The notes: a model not told the origin generated them from the sequence alone. 5,502 nucleotides of DNA from Clostridia bacterium (GCA_017652965.1 JAGBZZ010000240.1:1-5502), one strand, 5' to 3'. Numbered from the stretch's first letter, positions 1 through 5,502 are shown. Numbers and translations: made by a program.

Positions 1-8
1 ATCTCCCC

Positions 9-37
9 TTGACTTTTGAAGGCAGAGAAACTATAAT
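9..37 (+). promoter_or_regulatory. Sigma-A type promoter of the nagB operon
   Basis: A -35 box TTGACT (9-14) and a perfect -10 box TATAAT (32-37) are separated by 17 bp, the ideal vegetative spacing. Transcription would start near 43-45, leaving a leader of about 30 nt before nagB. The region is markedly AT-rich against GC-rich coding DNA. It is the only convincing promoter ahead of the four-gene cluster. Such a strong core promoter would normally need a repressor to be inducible, but no regulator gene is in view. Confidence 0.88.
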
Positions 38-54
38 ATATAGTGAAATATTAT
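33..54. promoter_or_regulatory. AT-rich inverted repeat centred on the likely transcription start (possible operator)
   Basis: ATAATAT (33-39) and ATATTAT (48-54) are exact reverse complements separated by 8 bp. The dyad overlaps the -10 box and is centred at about 43.5, near the predicted start site, a position where a repressor would block initiation. It does not resemble the GntR-family NagR/YvoA operator or a CcpA cre site as I know them. In such AT-rich DNA a 7-bp repeat may be chance. Confidence 0.3.
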
Positions 55-59
55 TTTTT

Positions 60-65
60 GGAGGT
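60..65 (+). promoter_or_regulatory. Ribosome binding site of nagB
   Basis: GGAGGT at 60-65 lies 10 nt before the ATG at 76, slightly longer than usual spacing. It supports the ATG at 76 over an in-frame upstream ATG at 43, which precedes the site and coincides with the expected transcription start. Confidence 0.85.
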
Positions 66-75
66 AACCTTCCTT

Positions 76-798
76 ATGCAGTTTATTGTTTGCGAATCCT
101 ATGAGGAGATGTCCCGCCGCGGCGCCGACATCATCGCGGCTATCGTGAAGGAGAAGCCCGGCGCGCTTCTCGGCCTTGCGACCGGCTCGACCCCTGTCGG
201 TATGTACCGTGAGCTTATCCGCCGCTACCGCGAGGGTGAGCTTGATTTCTCGGCCGTCTCGTCCTATAACCTTGACGAGTACTATCCCATCTCGCCCGAG
301 AACGAGCAGAGCTATCGCTATTTCATGAACGCCAACCTCTTTGACCATATCAACATCGACAAGAATAACACCCATGTGCCGAACGGCGCCGCCGAGGATG
401 CCGAGGAGGCCTGCCGCGCGTATGACGAGGCCTATGCCGCCACCGGTGGGGCAGACGTGCAGGTGCTTGGCATCGGGCAGAACGGCCACATCGCCTTCAA
501 CGAGCCCGACGAGGCGCTGATCGTCGGTACCCACGTGACCGGCCTTACCGAGGATACCATCAAGGCCAACTCCCGCTTCTTCGCCTCGATCGACGAGGTG
601 CCCACCCTCGCCCTGACGATGGGCATGGGCAGCATTATGATGGCCAAGAAGATCATCCTGCTTGCCAACGGTAAGAACAAGCACGCCGCGGTTTCCGCCC
701 TGCTTGACAACAGGATCACCACCGCCATCCCCGCCACCCTCTTGAAGCTGCATCCCGACGTAATTATTCTTTGTGATAAGGAGGCCTATCATGGCTGA
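76..798 (+). CDS. nagB: Glucosamine-6-phosphate deaminase (NagB)
   Basis: This cytoplasmic enzyme converts glucosamine-6-phosphate to fructose-6-phosphate and ammonia, the last step that brings amino sugars into glycolysis. The protein is 240 aa, the short Bacillus-type form rather than the roughly 266-aa allosteric E. coli enzyme. Visible family motifs are the phosphate/substrate loop LATGSTP (34-40), YNLDEY (64-69) with the presumed catalytic Asp67, and GIGQNGHIAFNEP (132-144) with His138 and Glu143 of the ring-opening site. MGMGSIM (172-178) and IPATLLKLHPDV (218-229) are also typical. E. coli has Asp141 where this protein has Asn136, which I recall as normal for Gram-positive NagB. The start at 76 gives a family-like N-terminus (MQFIVCES) and follows a good ribosome binding site. 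The gene is first in the operon, and its last 8 bases overlap nagA. Confidence 0.95.
   Translation: MQFIVCESYEEMSRRGADIIAAIVKEKPGALLGLATGSTPVGMYRELIRRYREGELDFSAVSSYNLDEYYPISPENEQSYRYFMNANLFDHINIDKNNTHVPNGAAEDAEEACRAYDEAYAATGGADVQVLGIGQNGHIAFNEPDEALIVGTHVTGLTEDTIKANSRFFASIDEVPTLALTMGMGSIMMAKKIILLANGKNKHAAVSALLDNRITTAIPATLLKLHPDVIILCDKEAYHG
778..784 (+). promoter_or_regulatory. Ribosome binding site of nagA inside the nagB 3' end
   Basis: AAGGAGG at 778-784, with 6 nt to the ATG at 791, is a full-strength Shine-Dalgarno sequence embedded in the last codons of nagB. It decides the nagA start in favour of ATG 791 over the in-frame GTG at 773, and suggests that ribosomes finishing nagB re-initiate on nagA. 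Confidence 0.85.
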
Positions 799-1864
799 GA
801 AGATTCTGAAAAACGTACGCATTGACGGCAAGGTGACCGACCTTGTCGCCGAAAACGGTAAGATCAAGGCGATCGGTAAGTGCGATGCCCCCGGTGAGGA
901 CTGCGGCGGCTACGACCTCTATCCCGGCCTGTTTGATACCCATGCCCACGGCTGTGTCGGCTTTGACACCATGGAGATCATGGACGGTGGCCTTACCGAG
1001 ATGGCCCGCTATGAGTTTGAGCACGGCACCACCAGCTGGCTGCCTACCACCATGACGATGGATATCGAGACCATCCGTGAGGTCGTCAACCGCGAGCTGC
1101 CCCGTGAGGAGGGCTGCTGCAAGATCGAGGGCTTCCACATGGAGGGGCCGTACATTGCCGACAAGTATAAGGGCGCGCAGAACGGCGCCTTCATCAAGTC
1201 CCCCACCATGGCCGAGTTCTCGACCCTTCGCAACATCAAAAAGCTTTCCCTGGCGCCCGAGCTTGACGGTGCGATCGACTTTGTCCGTGAGTGCGCCGCC
1301 ACCACCGATACCGTGATCTCGATCGGCCATTCGGCGGCCGACTACGATACCGCCATTGCCGCCATCGAAAACGGTGTCACCTCGCTGACCCACACCTTCA
1401 ACGCCATGCCCCCCCTCCATCACCGCGATCCCGGCCCGATCGGCGCGGCGGTAGAGAAGGGCATCTATGCCGAGGTGATCTGCGATGGCCTGCACGTTTC
1501 GCGTGCCGCTATCCTGACCCTCTACCGTGCCCTCGGCCCCGACCGTATGATCCTGATCAGCGATTCGCTTCGTGCCACCGGCCTTGGCGACGGGGAATTC
1601 TCCTTTGGCGGTCAGAAGATCATCGTGAAGGAGGGCGTTGCCCGTATTGAGGCCGGGAACCTTGCCGGCTCCACCACCCCCCTCTTCGGCTGTGTGAAGA
1701 AGGCCATCGAGTTCGGTATTCCGAAGGCCGATGCCCTGAAGATGGCCTCGGCCACGCCCGCCGCCTGCCTCGGCCTTAAGAAGGGGCAGATGCGCGTCGG
1801 CTATGATGCCGAGTTCATCCTTTGCGATAGCGAGATGAACCTCATCCGCTCGATCATCCTGTAA
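791..1864 (+). CDS. nagA: N-acetylglucosamine-6-phosphate deacetylase (NagA)
   Basis: NagA hydrolyses N-acetylglucosamine-6-phosphate to glucosamine-6-phosphate and acetate in the cytoplasm, feeding NagB. The 357-aa protein is an amidohydrolase-superfamily TIM barrel, somewhat shorter than the usual 380 or so. Metal and catalytic motifs occur in order: HAH (His51, His53) in GLFDTHAHG, Glu118 in HMEGPYI, His180 in SIGHS, His201 in THTFNAM followed by HHRDPGPIG (211-218), His235 in CDGLHVS, and the catalytic base Asp258 in ISDSLRATG. A C-terminal GNLAGSTTPL segment (289-298) is also family-typical. The HxH pair, which E. coli NagA lacks, points to the Bacillus-like class able to bind two metals. 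ISDSL replaces the more usual TDAM, keeping the Asp. The start is set by the strong ribosome binding site; the gene overlaps nagB by 8 bp and ends 11 nt before a GH20 gene. Confidence 0.95.
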   Translation: MAEKILKNVRIDGKVTDLVAENGKIKAIGKCDAPGEDCGGYDLYPGLFDTHAHGCVGFDTMEIMDGGLTEMARYEFEHGTTSWLPTTMTMDIETIREVVNRELPREEGCCKIEGFHMEGPYIADKYKGAQNGAFIKSPTMAEFSTLRNIKKLSLAPELDGAIDFVRECAATTDTVISIGHSAADYDTAIAAIENGVTSLTHTFNAMPPLHHRDPGPIGAAVEKGIYAEVICDGLHVSRAAILTLYRALGPDRMILISDSLRATGLGDGEFSFGGQKIIVKEGVARIEAGNLAGSTTPLFGCVKKAIEFGIPKADALKMASATPAACLGLKKGQMRVGYDAEFILCDSEMNLIRSIIL

Positions 1865-1868
1865 GGAA
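1863..1868 (+). promoter_or_regulatory. Ribosome binding site of the first GH20 gene
   Basis: AAGGAA at 1863-1868 overlaps the TAA stop of nagA and lies 7 nt before the ATG at 1876. It is weaker than the sites of nagB, nagA and the second GH20 gene, so translation here may depend partly on ribosomes arriving from nagA. Confidence 0.65.
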
Positions 1869-1875
1869 ATCCGAA

Positions 1876-3504
1876 ATGGAACGCCGCCCGATGCTTGGCG
1901 TTATGCTGGATTGCTCGCGCAATGCCGTCTTTACCGTCGAGGCGCTTTGCCGCTTTATCGACAAGCTGGCCGCGATGGGCTACAACACCCTCCAGCTGTA
2001 CACCGAGGATACCTATGAGATCGAGGGGGAGCCCTACTTCGGCTATCTCCGTGGCCGCTATACCGCGGACGAGCTTCGTGCCGTGGATGCCTACTGCCAA
2101 GAAAAGGGGATCGAGCTTATCCCCTGCATCCAGACCCTGGCGCACCTGCGTGCGCTTCAGCGCTGGGATCACCGCTTTGGGCGTGTTATGGATCAGCGCG
2201 ACGTGCTTCTCGTCGGGGAGGAGGAGACCTACCTTCTCATCGATAAGATGTTCGCCTCTCTTGCCGCCTGCTTTACCTCCCGCCGTGTGCATATCGGGAT
2301 GGACGAGGCGCATTGCCTTGGCCGTGGGCGGTATCTTGACCTGCATGGAAAAGAGGATCGAAGCGAGATCTTTCTTGCGCACCTTCGCCGTGTCTCTGAG
2401 ATTGCCGAAAGGTACGGCTTCCGCCCGATGATGTGGGGGGATATGTTCTATCACCTCGGCACGGGTGGCCGTTACCTCGGTGCCGCGCTTACCCTCACAG
2501 AGGAGATCCGCGCGCTTGTACCGAAGGAGCTTGACCTTGTATACTGGGACTATTACAATACCGAAAAAGCGGGCTATGACCTGATGAACCGCGGCTTTGC
2601 CCAATTCGGCAATCCCATCGTGTTTGCAGGCGGTGCCTGGATGTGGGCGGGGTATGCCCCCCTTAACGAATTCTCGCAGAAGACGACCGCCGCGGCGATG
2701 GCCTCCTGCCGTGAGTTTGGCGTGCGCGATATCCTTATCACCATGTGGGGGGATGACGGCGGTGAGGGCTCGCCCTTCTCGCTTCTGCCCTCACTCCTCT
2801 TTGCCGCCGAGCATGCCCGCGGAAATACCGACCTCTCGGCGATCAAGGCAAAGTTCTTCGCCCTTTTCGGTGAGGACTTTGACAGGATGATGGCGCTTGA
2901 CCTGCCCAACAGACCACTCGCCGCAGGGCCGAAGGGGGATGAAAACCCCTGCCGCTACGCCCTCGCTAACGACCCCTTGCGCGGCATCCACGACCTTACC
3001 GTGAAGGAGGGGGACGGCAGGGTCTATGCCGCCCATGCCCGCCGCCTGCGTGCCTATGCACGGGAGGGCGGGGAATATGCCTATCTCTTTTCGGCCATGG
3101 CCGAGCTTTGCGCCACGCTGGAGCTGAAGTATGACCTTGGCCTGCGCCTGCACCGCGCCTACCTTGCGGGTGACCGTGAGGGCCTTAGGGCCGCAGGGCG
3201 GGACCTCCGCCGTGCCGCCCGCCGCCTGCACCGCTTTTATCTTGCCCTGCGAAAGGCCTGGATGCGGGAGAAAAAGCCGCACGGCTTTGAGATCCAGGAT
3301 CTGCGCCTTGGCGGGCTTGAGCGCCGCCTTGTGCACGCCGCCGAGACGGTGGAGCGTTACCTTGCGGGCGAGATCATGGAGATTCCCGAGCTTGCCGAGC
3401 AACGCCTGCACTATCGCGGTATGCCGCAAAACGAGGGGATACCCGTGCGCACCCTGCGCTGGCAGGATTGCTATAGCCCGTCCGTGATCTGGGAGGGACA
3501 GTGA
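1876..3504 (+). CDS. Cytoplasmic family GH20 beta-N-acetylhexosaminidase, copy 1
   Basis: This exo-glycosidase probably removes terminal beta-linked GlcNAc or GalNAc from imported oligosaccharides by the substrate-assisted mechanism of GH20. The 542-aa protein has no signal peptide or membrane segment. A TIM barrel spans roughly residues 5-330 and a charged, probably helical C-terminal part follows. Arg15 in MLDCSRNAV matches the arginine that binds the non-reducing sugar in GH20. HIGMDEA (139-145) carries the Asp-Glu pair: Asp143 orients the acetamido group and Glu144 is the acid/base. Active-site aromatics include Trp187 (MMWGDMF), Trp224 (YWDYY), Trp255/Trp257 (GGAWMWAG) and Trp291 (MWGDDGGE). 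There is no N-terminal GH20b domain, as in the compact GH20C-like enzymes of streptococci and paenibacilli. It pairs with a close paralogue downstream. Whether GlcNAc, GalNAc or a phosphorylated sugar is preferred cannot be told. Confidence 0.88.
   Translation: MERRPMLGVMLDCSRNAVFTVEALCRFIDKLAAMGYNTLQLYTEDTYEIEGEPYFGYLRGRYTADELRAVDAYCQEKGIELIPCIQTLAHLRALQRWDHRFGRVMDQRDVLLVGEEETYLLIDKMFASLAACFTSRRVHIGMDEAHCLGRGRYLDLHGKEDRSEIFLAHLRRVSEIAERYGFRPMMWGDMFYHLGTGGRYLGAALTLTEEIRALVPKELDLVYWDYYNTEKAGYDLMNRGFAQFGNPIVFAGGAWMWAGYAPLNEFSQKTTAAAMASCREFGVRDILITMWGDDGGEGSPFSLLPSLLFAAEHARGNTDLSAIKAKFFALFGEDFDRMMALDLPNRPLAAGPKGDENPCRYALANDPLRGIHDLTVKEGDGRVYAAHARRLRAYAREGGEYAYLFSAMAELCATLELKYDLGLRLHRAYLAGDREGLRAAGRDLRRAARRLHRFYLALRKAWMREKKPHGFEIQDLRLGGLERRLVHAAETVERYLAGEIMEIPELAEQRLHYRGMPQNEGIPVRTLRWQDCYSPSVIWEGQ
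1972..2019 (+). repeat. Near-identical DNA block shared by the two GH20 genes (copy A of block 1)
   Basis: These 48 bases match 3659-3706 at 47 positions, differing only at 1992 (c) versus 3679 (g). The block encodes AMGYNTLQLYTEDTYE in both proteins. Silent sites are conserved as well, which fits a fairly recent duplication or later gene conversion. Confidence 0.85.
2412..2450 (+). repeat. Identical 39-bp DNA block shared by the two GH20 genes (copy A of block 2)
   Basis: These 39 bases are identical to 4096-4134 and encode YGFRPMMWGDMF, which carries an active-site tryptophan. Identity at every silent site is more than protein-level selection alone predicts. Confidence 0.88.
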
Positions 3505-3550
3505 CACTTCCTCGCCAAAACCGACTTATATGAAAACAAAACTTTACAAA

Positions 3551-3556
3551 AAGGAG
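3551..3556 (+). promoter_or_regulatory. Ribosome binding site of the second GH20 gene
   Basis: AAGGAG at 3551-3556, six bases before the ATG at 3563, decides the start. An in-frame ATG at 3530 lies upstream of the site, has no ribosome binding site of its own and would add an 11-residue lysine-rich extension absent from the paralogue. The 58-nt gap between the GH20 genes (3505-3562) is otherwise AT-rich, with no convincing promoter or hairpin. Confidence 0.85.
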
Positions 3557-3562
3557 AATTCC

Positions 3563-5185
3563 ATGAAACCTTTTCGTATGCTTGGGGTCATGCTGGATTG
3601 CTCGCGCAATGCGGTGCTTCGCCCCGAGGAGCTGTACCATTTTATCGACGTCCTGGCGGCGATGGGCTACAACACCCTGCAGCTGTACACCGAGGATACC
3701 TATGAGGTAGAGGGGGAGCCCTACTTCGGCCATTTGCGCGGCCGCTACAGCGGGGAAGAGATCCGCGCCATCGATGCCTACTGCCGTGAACGTGGGATCG
3801 AGCTGCAGCCCTGCATCCAGACCCTGGCACACCTTAACGCCATCACGAGATGGAGCGCCTATACGCCGATCATCGATCAGAAGGACGTGCTTCTTGTCGG
3901 GGACGATCGGACGTACGAGCTGATCGATCGGATGTTTGCCTCGCTTGCCAAAAACTTCACCTCCCGCCGCGTACATATCGGGATGGACGAGGCACACGAC
4001 CTCGGCCGTGGGAAGTACCTTGACAAAAATGGCAACGTGCCGCGTGCCGATATCCTTTGCGGGCATCTTACGCGCGTATGCGAGATCGCAGATAAGTACG
4101 GCTTCCGCCCGATGATGTGGGGGGATATGTTCTACCGTATCGCCAACGGCGGCCAGTATTACGGCAAGCGCCTGGAGATGACCGACGAGGCCAGAAATAT
4201 GGTGCCCGAGAAGCTTGACCTTGTGTACTGGGACTACTACCACGAAAAGGTGGAGGAATACGACCTGATGCTGGACGGCTACGGCCAGTTCAACAAATGC
4301 AACGAGACCGTCTTTGCCGGCGGTGCCTGGACGTGGGCGGGCTTTACCCCCCACAACGAGTACTCCCTGCGCACCACCAAGGCCGCCTTTGAATCCTGCC
4401 GTGCCCATGGGGTGCAGGACGTCCTCTTGACTATGTGGGGGGATGACGGTGGCGAATGCTCGCCCTACGGCGTTCTGCCCGCCCTCTTCTACGCGGCCGA
4501 GCTTTCGCGCGGGAACGAGGACATGGCCTCTATTAAGGAAAGATTCCGCGAGATCGTGGGTGAGGACTTTGACAAGATGATGGCGCTTGACCTGCCGGAT
4601 GCCATCGGCAAGGGCCCCTTCACCACCTCCAATATGTCCAAGTGCGGTCTTTACAACGACCCCTTCCGCGGGATCATGGACTGCAGCCTGACCCCGGGGG
4701 ATGAGGCGCACTTCCGCCGTGCGGCCAAAAAGCTGCGCGCCTATGCGCGTGAGGGCGGGCGCTATGCCTACCTCTTTGACCAGGCCGCCAAGCTTTGCTC
4801 TATTCTTGAAGTGAAGTATGAGCTTGGCCTCCGTCTGCGTGCCGCTTACCGTGCAGGCGACAGAGAAGCCCTTGCCGCAGGTGCTTTGGACCTTCGCCGC
4901 TCGGCCAAGCGCCTTCGCACCTTCTACGAGACCTACCGTGACAACTGGATGAAGGAAAAGAAGCCCCATGGCTTTGAGATCCAGCAGTACCGTATGGCGG
5001 GGATGGAGCAGCGCCTTCTCGACTGCGCCCGCATGATCGACGAGTACCTGGCAGGCAAGCTTGCCCGCCTCGAGGAGCTGGAGGAGGACGTCCTCCCGAT
5101 CTACGGTGAGTGGAGCCGCCAAAGACAGATCCTTCTGCTTTCCTGGCGGATGATGAATACGCCGTCCGTCCTTTCGCATATGTGA
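3563..5185 (+). CDS. Cytoplasmic family GH20 beta-N-acetylhexosaminidase, copy 2
   Basis: This paralogue of the preceding gene is 540 aa and also lacks a signal peptide. The same GH20 landmarks are present: Arg15 in MLDCSRNAV, HIGMDEA (138-144) with catalytic Asp142-Glu143, and Trp186, Trp223, Trp256, Trp258 and Trp292. By hand alignment the first 150 positions are about 73% identical to copy 1 (about 109 matches), with one single-residue gap near residue 103. Differences gather at residues 91-105, at a loop around 345-363 (here GKGPFTTSNMSKCGLYNDPFRG) and in the last 35 or so residues. Both retain LRAYAREGG and EKKPHGFEIQ in the C-terminal part. All catalytic residues are kept, so both copies are expected to be active, perhaps with different aglycone or sugar preference. 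It is the last gene of the operon, and a terminator begins 8 nt after its stop. Confidence 0.88.
   Translation: MKPFRMLGVMLDCSRNAVLRPEELYHFIDVLAAMGYNTLQLYTEDTYEVEGEPYFGHLRGRYSGEEIRAIDAYCRERGIELQPCIQTLAHLNAITRWSAYTPIIDQKDVLLVGDDRTYELIDRMFASLAKNFTSRRVHIGMDEAHDLGRGKYLDKNGNVPRADILCGHLTRVCEIADKYGFRPMMWGDMFYRIANGGQYYGKRLEMTDEARNMVPEKLDLVYWDYYHEKVEEYDLMLDGYGQFNKCNETVFAGGAWTWAGFTPHNEYSLRTTKAAFESCRAHGVQDVLLTMWGDDGGECSPYGVLPALFYAAELSRGNEDMASIKERFREIVGEDFDKMMALDLPDAIGKGPFTTSNMSKCGLYNDPFRGIMDCSLTPGDEAHFRRAAKKLRAYAREGGRYAYLFDQAAKLCSILEVKYELGLRLRAAYRAGDREALAAGALDLRRSAKRLRTFYETYRDNWMKEKKPHGFEIQQYRMAGMEQRLLDCARMIDEYLAGKLARLEELEEDVLPIYGEWSRQRQILLLSWRMMNTPSVLSHM
3659..3706 (+). repeat. Near-identical DNA block shared by the two GH20 genes (copy B of block 1)
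   Basis: This is the second copy of the 48-bp block at 1972-2019, with one mismatch at 3679. Confidence 0.85.
4096..4134 (+). repeat. Identical 39-bp DNA block shared by the two GH20 genes (copy B of block 2)
   Basis: This is the second copy of the 39-bp block at 2412-2450, with no mismatch. Confidence 0.88.
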
Positions 5186-5192
5186 TCCCGTT

Positions 5193-5230
5193 GTGCCCCG
5201 GCCCCCCGGCCGGGGCACCTTCCTTTTGCG
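5193..5230 (+). terminator. Rho-independent terminator of the nagB-nagA-GH20-GH20 operon
   Basis: GTGCCCCGGCC (5193-5203) pairs perfectly with GGCCGGGGCAC (5208-5218) to give an 11-bp GC-rich stem with a CCCC loop. It is followed by an imperfect T-rich tail (CTTCCTTTT, 5219-5227). It starts 8 nt after the stop of the second GH20 gene. The tail is interrupted by C residues, so termination may be incomplete here. Confidence 0.85.
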
Positions 5231-5231
5231 G

Positions 5232-5272
5232 CCGACGGGGTGCAGCTTTTTCACACCCCGCGCGGATTTTTT
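5232..5272 (+). terminator. Second terminator-like hairpin downstream of the first
   Basis: CGGGGTG (5236-5242) pairs with CACCCCG (5254-5260) around an 11-nt loop. After a small internal loop, CCG (5232-5234) pairs with CGG (5263-5265). The stem is followed directly by A and a run of six T (5267-5272). It looks like a back-up terminator. It lies upstream of the next promoter, so it cannot be a leader attenuator for the following gene. Confidence 0.6.
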
Positions 5273-5300
5273 GCAATTCTTTGGATTTTTTTCTACCCTC

Positions 5301-5329
5301 TTGCATTTTTCCTCGGGCTCTGCTACAAT
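5301..5329 (+). promoter_or_regulatory. Sigma-A promoter with extended -10 for the downstream gene
   Basis: TTGCAT (5301-5306) and TACAAT (5324-5329) are 17 bp apart, and TGC (5321-5323) directly before the -10 hexamer forms an extended -10 element. Transcription would start near 5336, about 29 nt before the ATG at 5365. Placed after two terminators, it makes the last gene a separate transcription unit. Confidence 0.85.
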
Positions 5330-5352
5330 AAAAACGAAAACTATACATTCAC

Positions 5353-5357
5353 GGAGG
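5353..5357 (+). promoter_or_regulatory. Ribosome binding site of the partial isomerase/epimerase gene
   Basis: GGAGG at 5353-5357 lies 7 nt before the ATG at 5365, a good spacing that fixes the start. Confidence 0.85.
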
Positions 5358-5364
5358 TTTCCCC

Positions 5365-5502
5365 ATGAAGCTTTGTGTTCTTGAAAATCTGTATGCGGGT
5401 CGGCCGTTTGCCGAGTCGCTTTCCCGTCTTGCCTCGCTTGGGGTGGAGGCCCTGGAGATCGGGGCGGGCGGCTATCCCGGCAAGGCCCATTGCGATCCTG
5501 CC
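5365..5502 (+). CDS. Sugar phosphate isomerase/epimerase-like protein (N-terminal part only)
   Basis: Only the first 46 codons are in the window and the reading frame is open to the edge. The N-terminus MKLCVLENLYAG, followed by an amphipathic stretch and LGVEALEIGAGGYPG (residues 25-39), resembles the first strands of xylose isomerase-like TIM-barrel proteins (AP endonuclease family 2 fold). In these, the ALEIGAGG-type segment is the second beta-strand with its following loop. Members are generally metal-dependent isomerases or epimerases of sugars or sugar acids, or act with Gfo/Idh-type oxidoreductases. No signal peptide is seen. It has its own promoter and ribosome binding site, so it is not part of the nag operon even though a carbohydrate role would fit. 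The specific substrate cannot be inferred, and the family call rests on the N-terminal segment alone. Confidence 0.7.
   Translation, partial: MKLCVLENLYAGRPFAESLSRLASLGVEALEIGAGGYPGKAHCDPA

Noticed and set aside
11..31. Possible CcpA catabolite-repression (cre) site in the nagB promoter spacer
   Set aside because: The TGAAGGCAGAGAAA stretch lacks the central CG and the symmetric half-sites of the cre consensus.
31..867. Long minus-strand open frame opposite nagB
   Set aside because: It spans the nagB promoter and the nagB/nagA junction, shows no family motif, and is explained by GC-rich codon bias of nagB.
1801..2604. Minus-strand open frame opposite nagA end and first GH20 gene
   Set aside because: It overlaps two well-supported genes and shows no recognisable motif. 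A similar antisense frame opposite the second GH20 gene simply mirrors the paralogy.
3530..3562. Upstream in-frame ATG extending the second GH20 protein by 11 residues
   Set aside because: The strong ribosome binding site lies downstream of this ATG and the extension is absent from the paralogue.
3505..3562. Possible internal promoter between the two GH20 genes
   Set aside because: The gap is AT-rich, but I could not find a -35/-10 pair with acceptable hexamers and spacing, nor a terminator hairpin.
3374..5254. Very long open frame on the minus strand opposite the second GH20 gene (626 codons)
   Set aside because: It lies antisense to a gene with clear catalytic motifs and continues into the terminator region. 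It shows no recognisable motif, and its open frame follows from the codon bias of the + strand gene.
5232..5272. Second hairpin as a riboswitch or attenuator leader for the downstream gene
   Set aside because: The promoter of the downstream gene lies at 5301-5329, after the hairpin, and leaves only about 29 nt of leader.

Overview
The window looks like a chromosomal piece of a Gram-positive, Clostridia-like bacterium (Bacillota), perhaps an uncultured gut lineage. The evidence is strong GGAGG-type ribosome binding sites, two near-consensus sigma-A promoters, the short Bacillus-type NagB, and GC-rich codon use with many GCC, GGC, CGC/CGT and CTT codons. The taxonomic call is inference. All genes are on the + strand.

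Positions 1-75 hold a promoter (TTGACT, 17 bp, TATAAT) and a ribosome binding site. From there a four-gene operon runs to about 5185: nagB (76-798, glucosamine-6-phosphate deaminase), nagA (791-1864, N-acetylglucosamine-6-phosphate deacetylase), and two paralogous family GH20 beta-N-acetylhexosaminidases in tandem (1876-3504 and 3563-5185). nagB and nagA overlap by 8 bases, nagA and the first GH20 gene are 11 bases apart, and the two GH20 genes are 58 bases apart. No promoter or terminator is evident between them.

The operon is closed by two consecutive terminator-like hairpins (5193-5230 and 5232-5272). A new extended -10 promoter (5301-5329) then drives a separate gene starting at 5365. The window cuts that gene after 46 codons; it resembles the sugar phosphate isomerase/epimerase (xylose isomerase-like TIM barrel) family.

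Together the four genes read as a cytoplasmic amino-sugar salvage module. The GH20 enzymes, which lack signal peptides, would release GlcNAc and/or GalNAc from imported glycans. After phosphorylation by a kinase not in this window, NagA deacetylates GlcNAc-6-P and NagB converts GlcN-6-P to fructose-6-P and ammonia. No transporter, hexosamine kinase or regulator gene is visible. The most unusual point is the tandem GH20 pair inside a nagBA operon, with long stretches of near-identical DNA between the copies and divergence at defined loops. I found no evidence of a wholly novel system, mobile element, CRISPR array or RNA gene.
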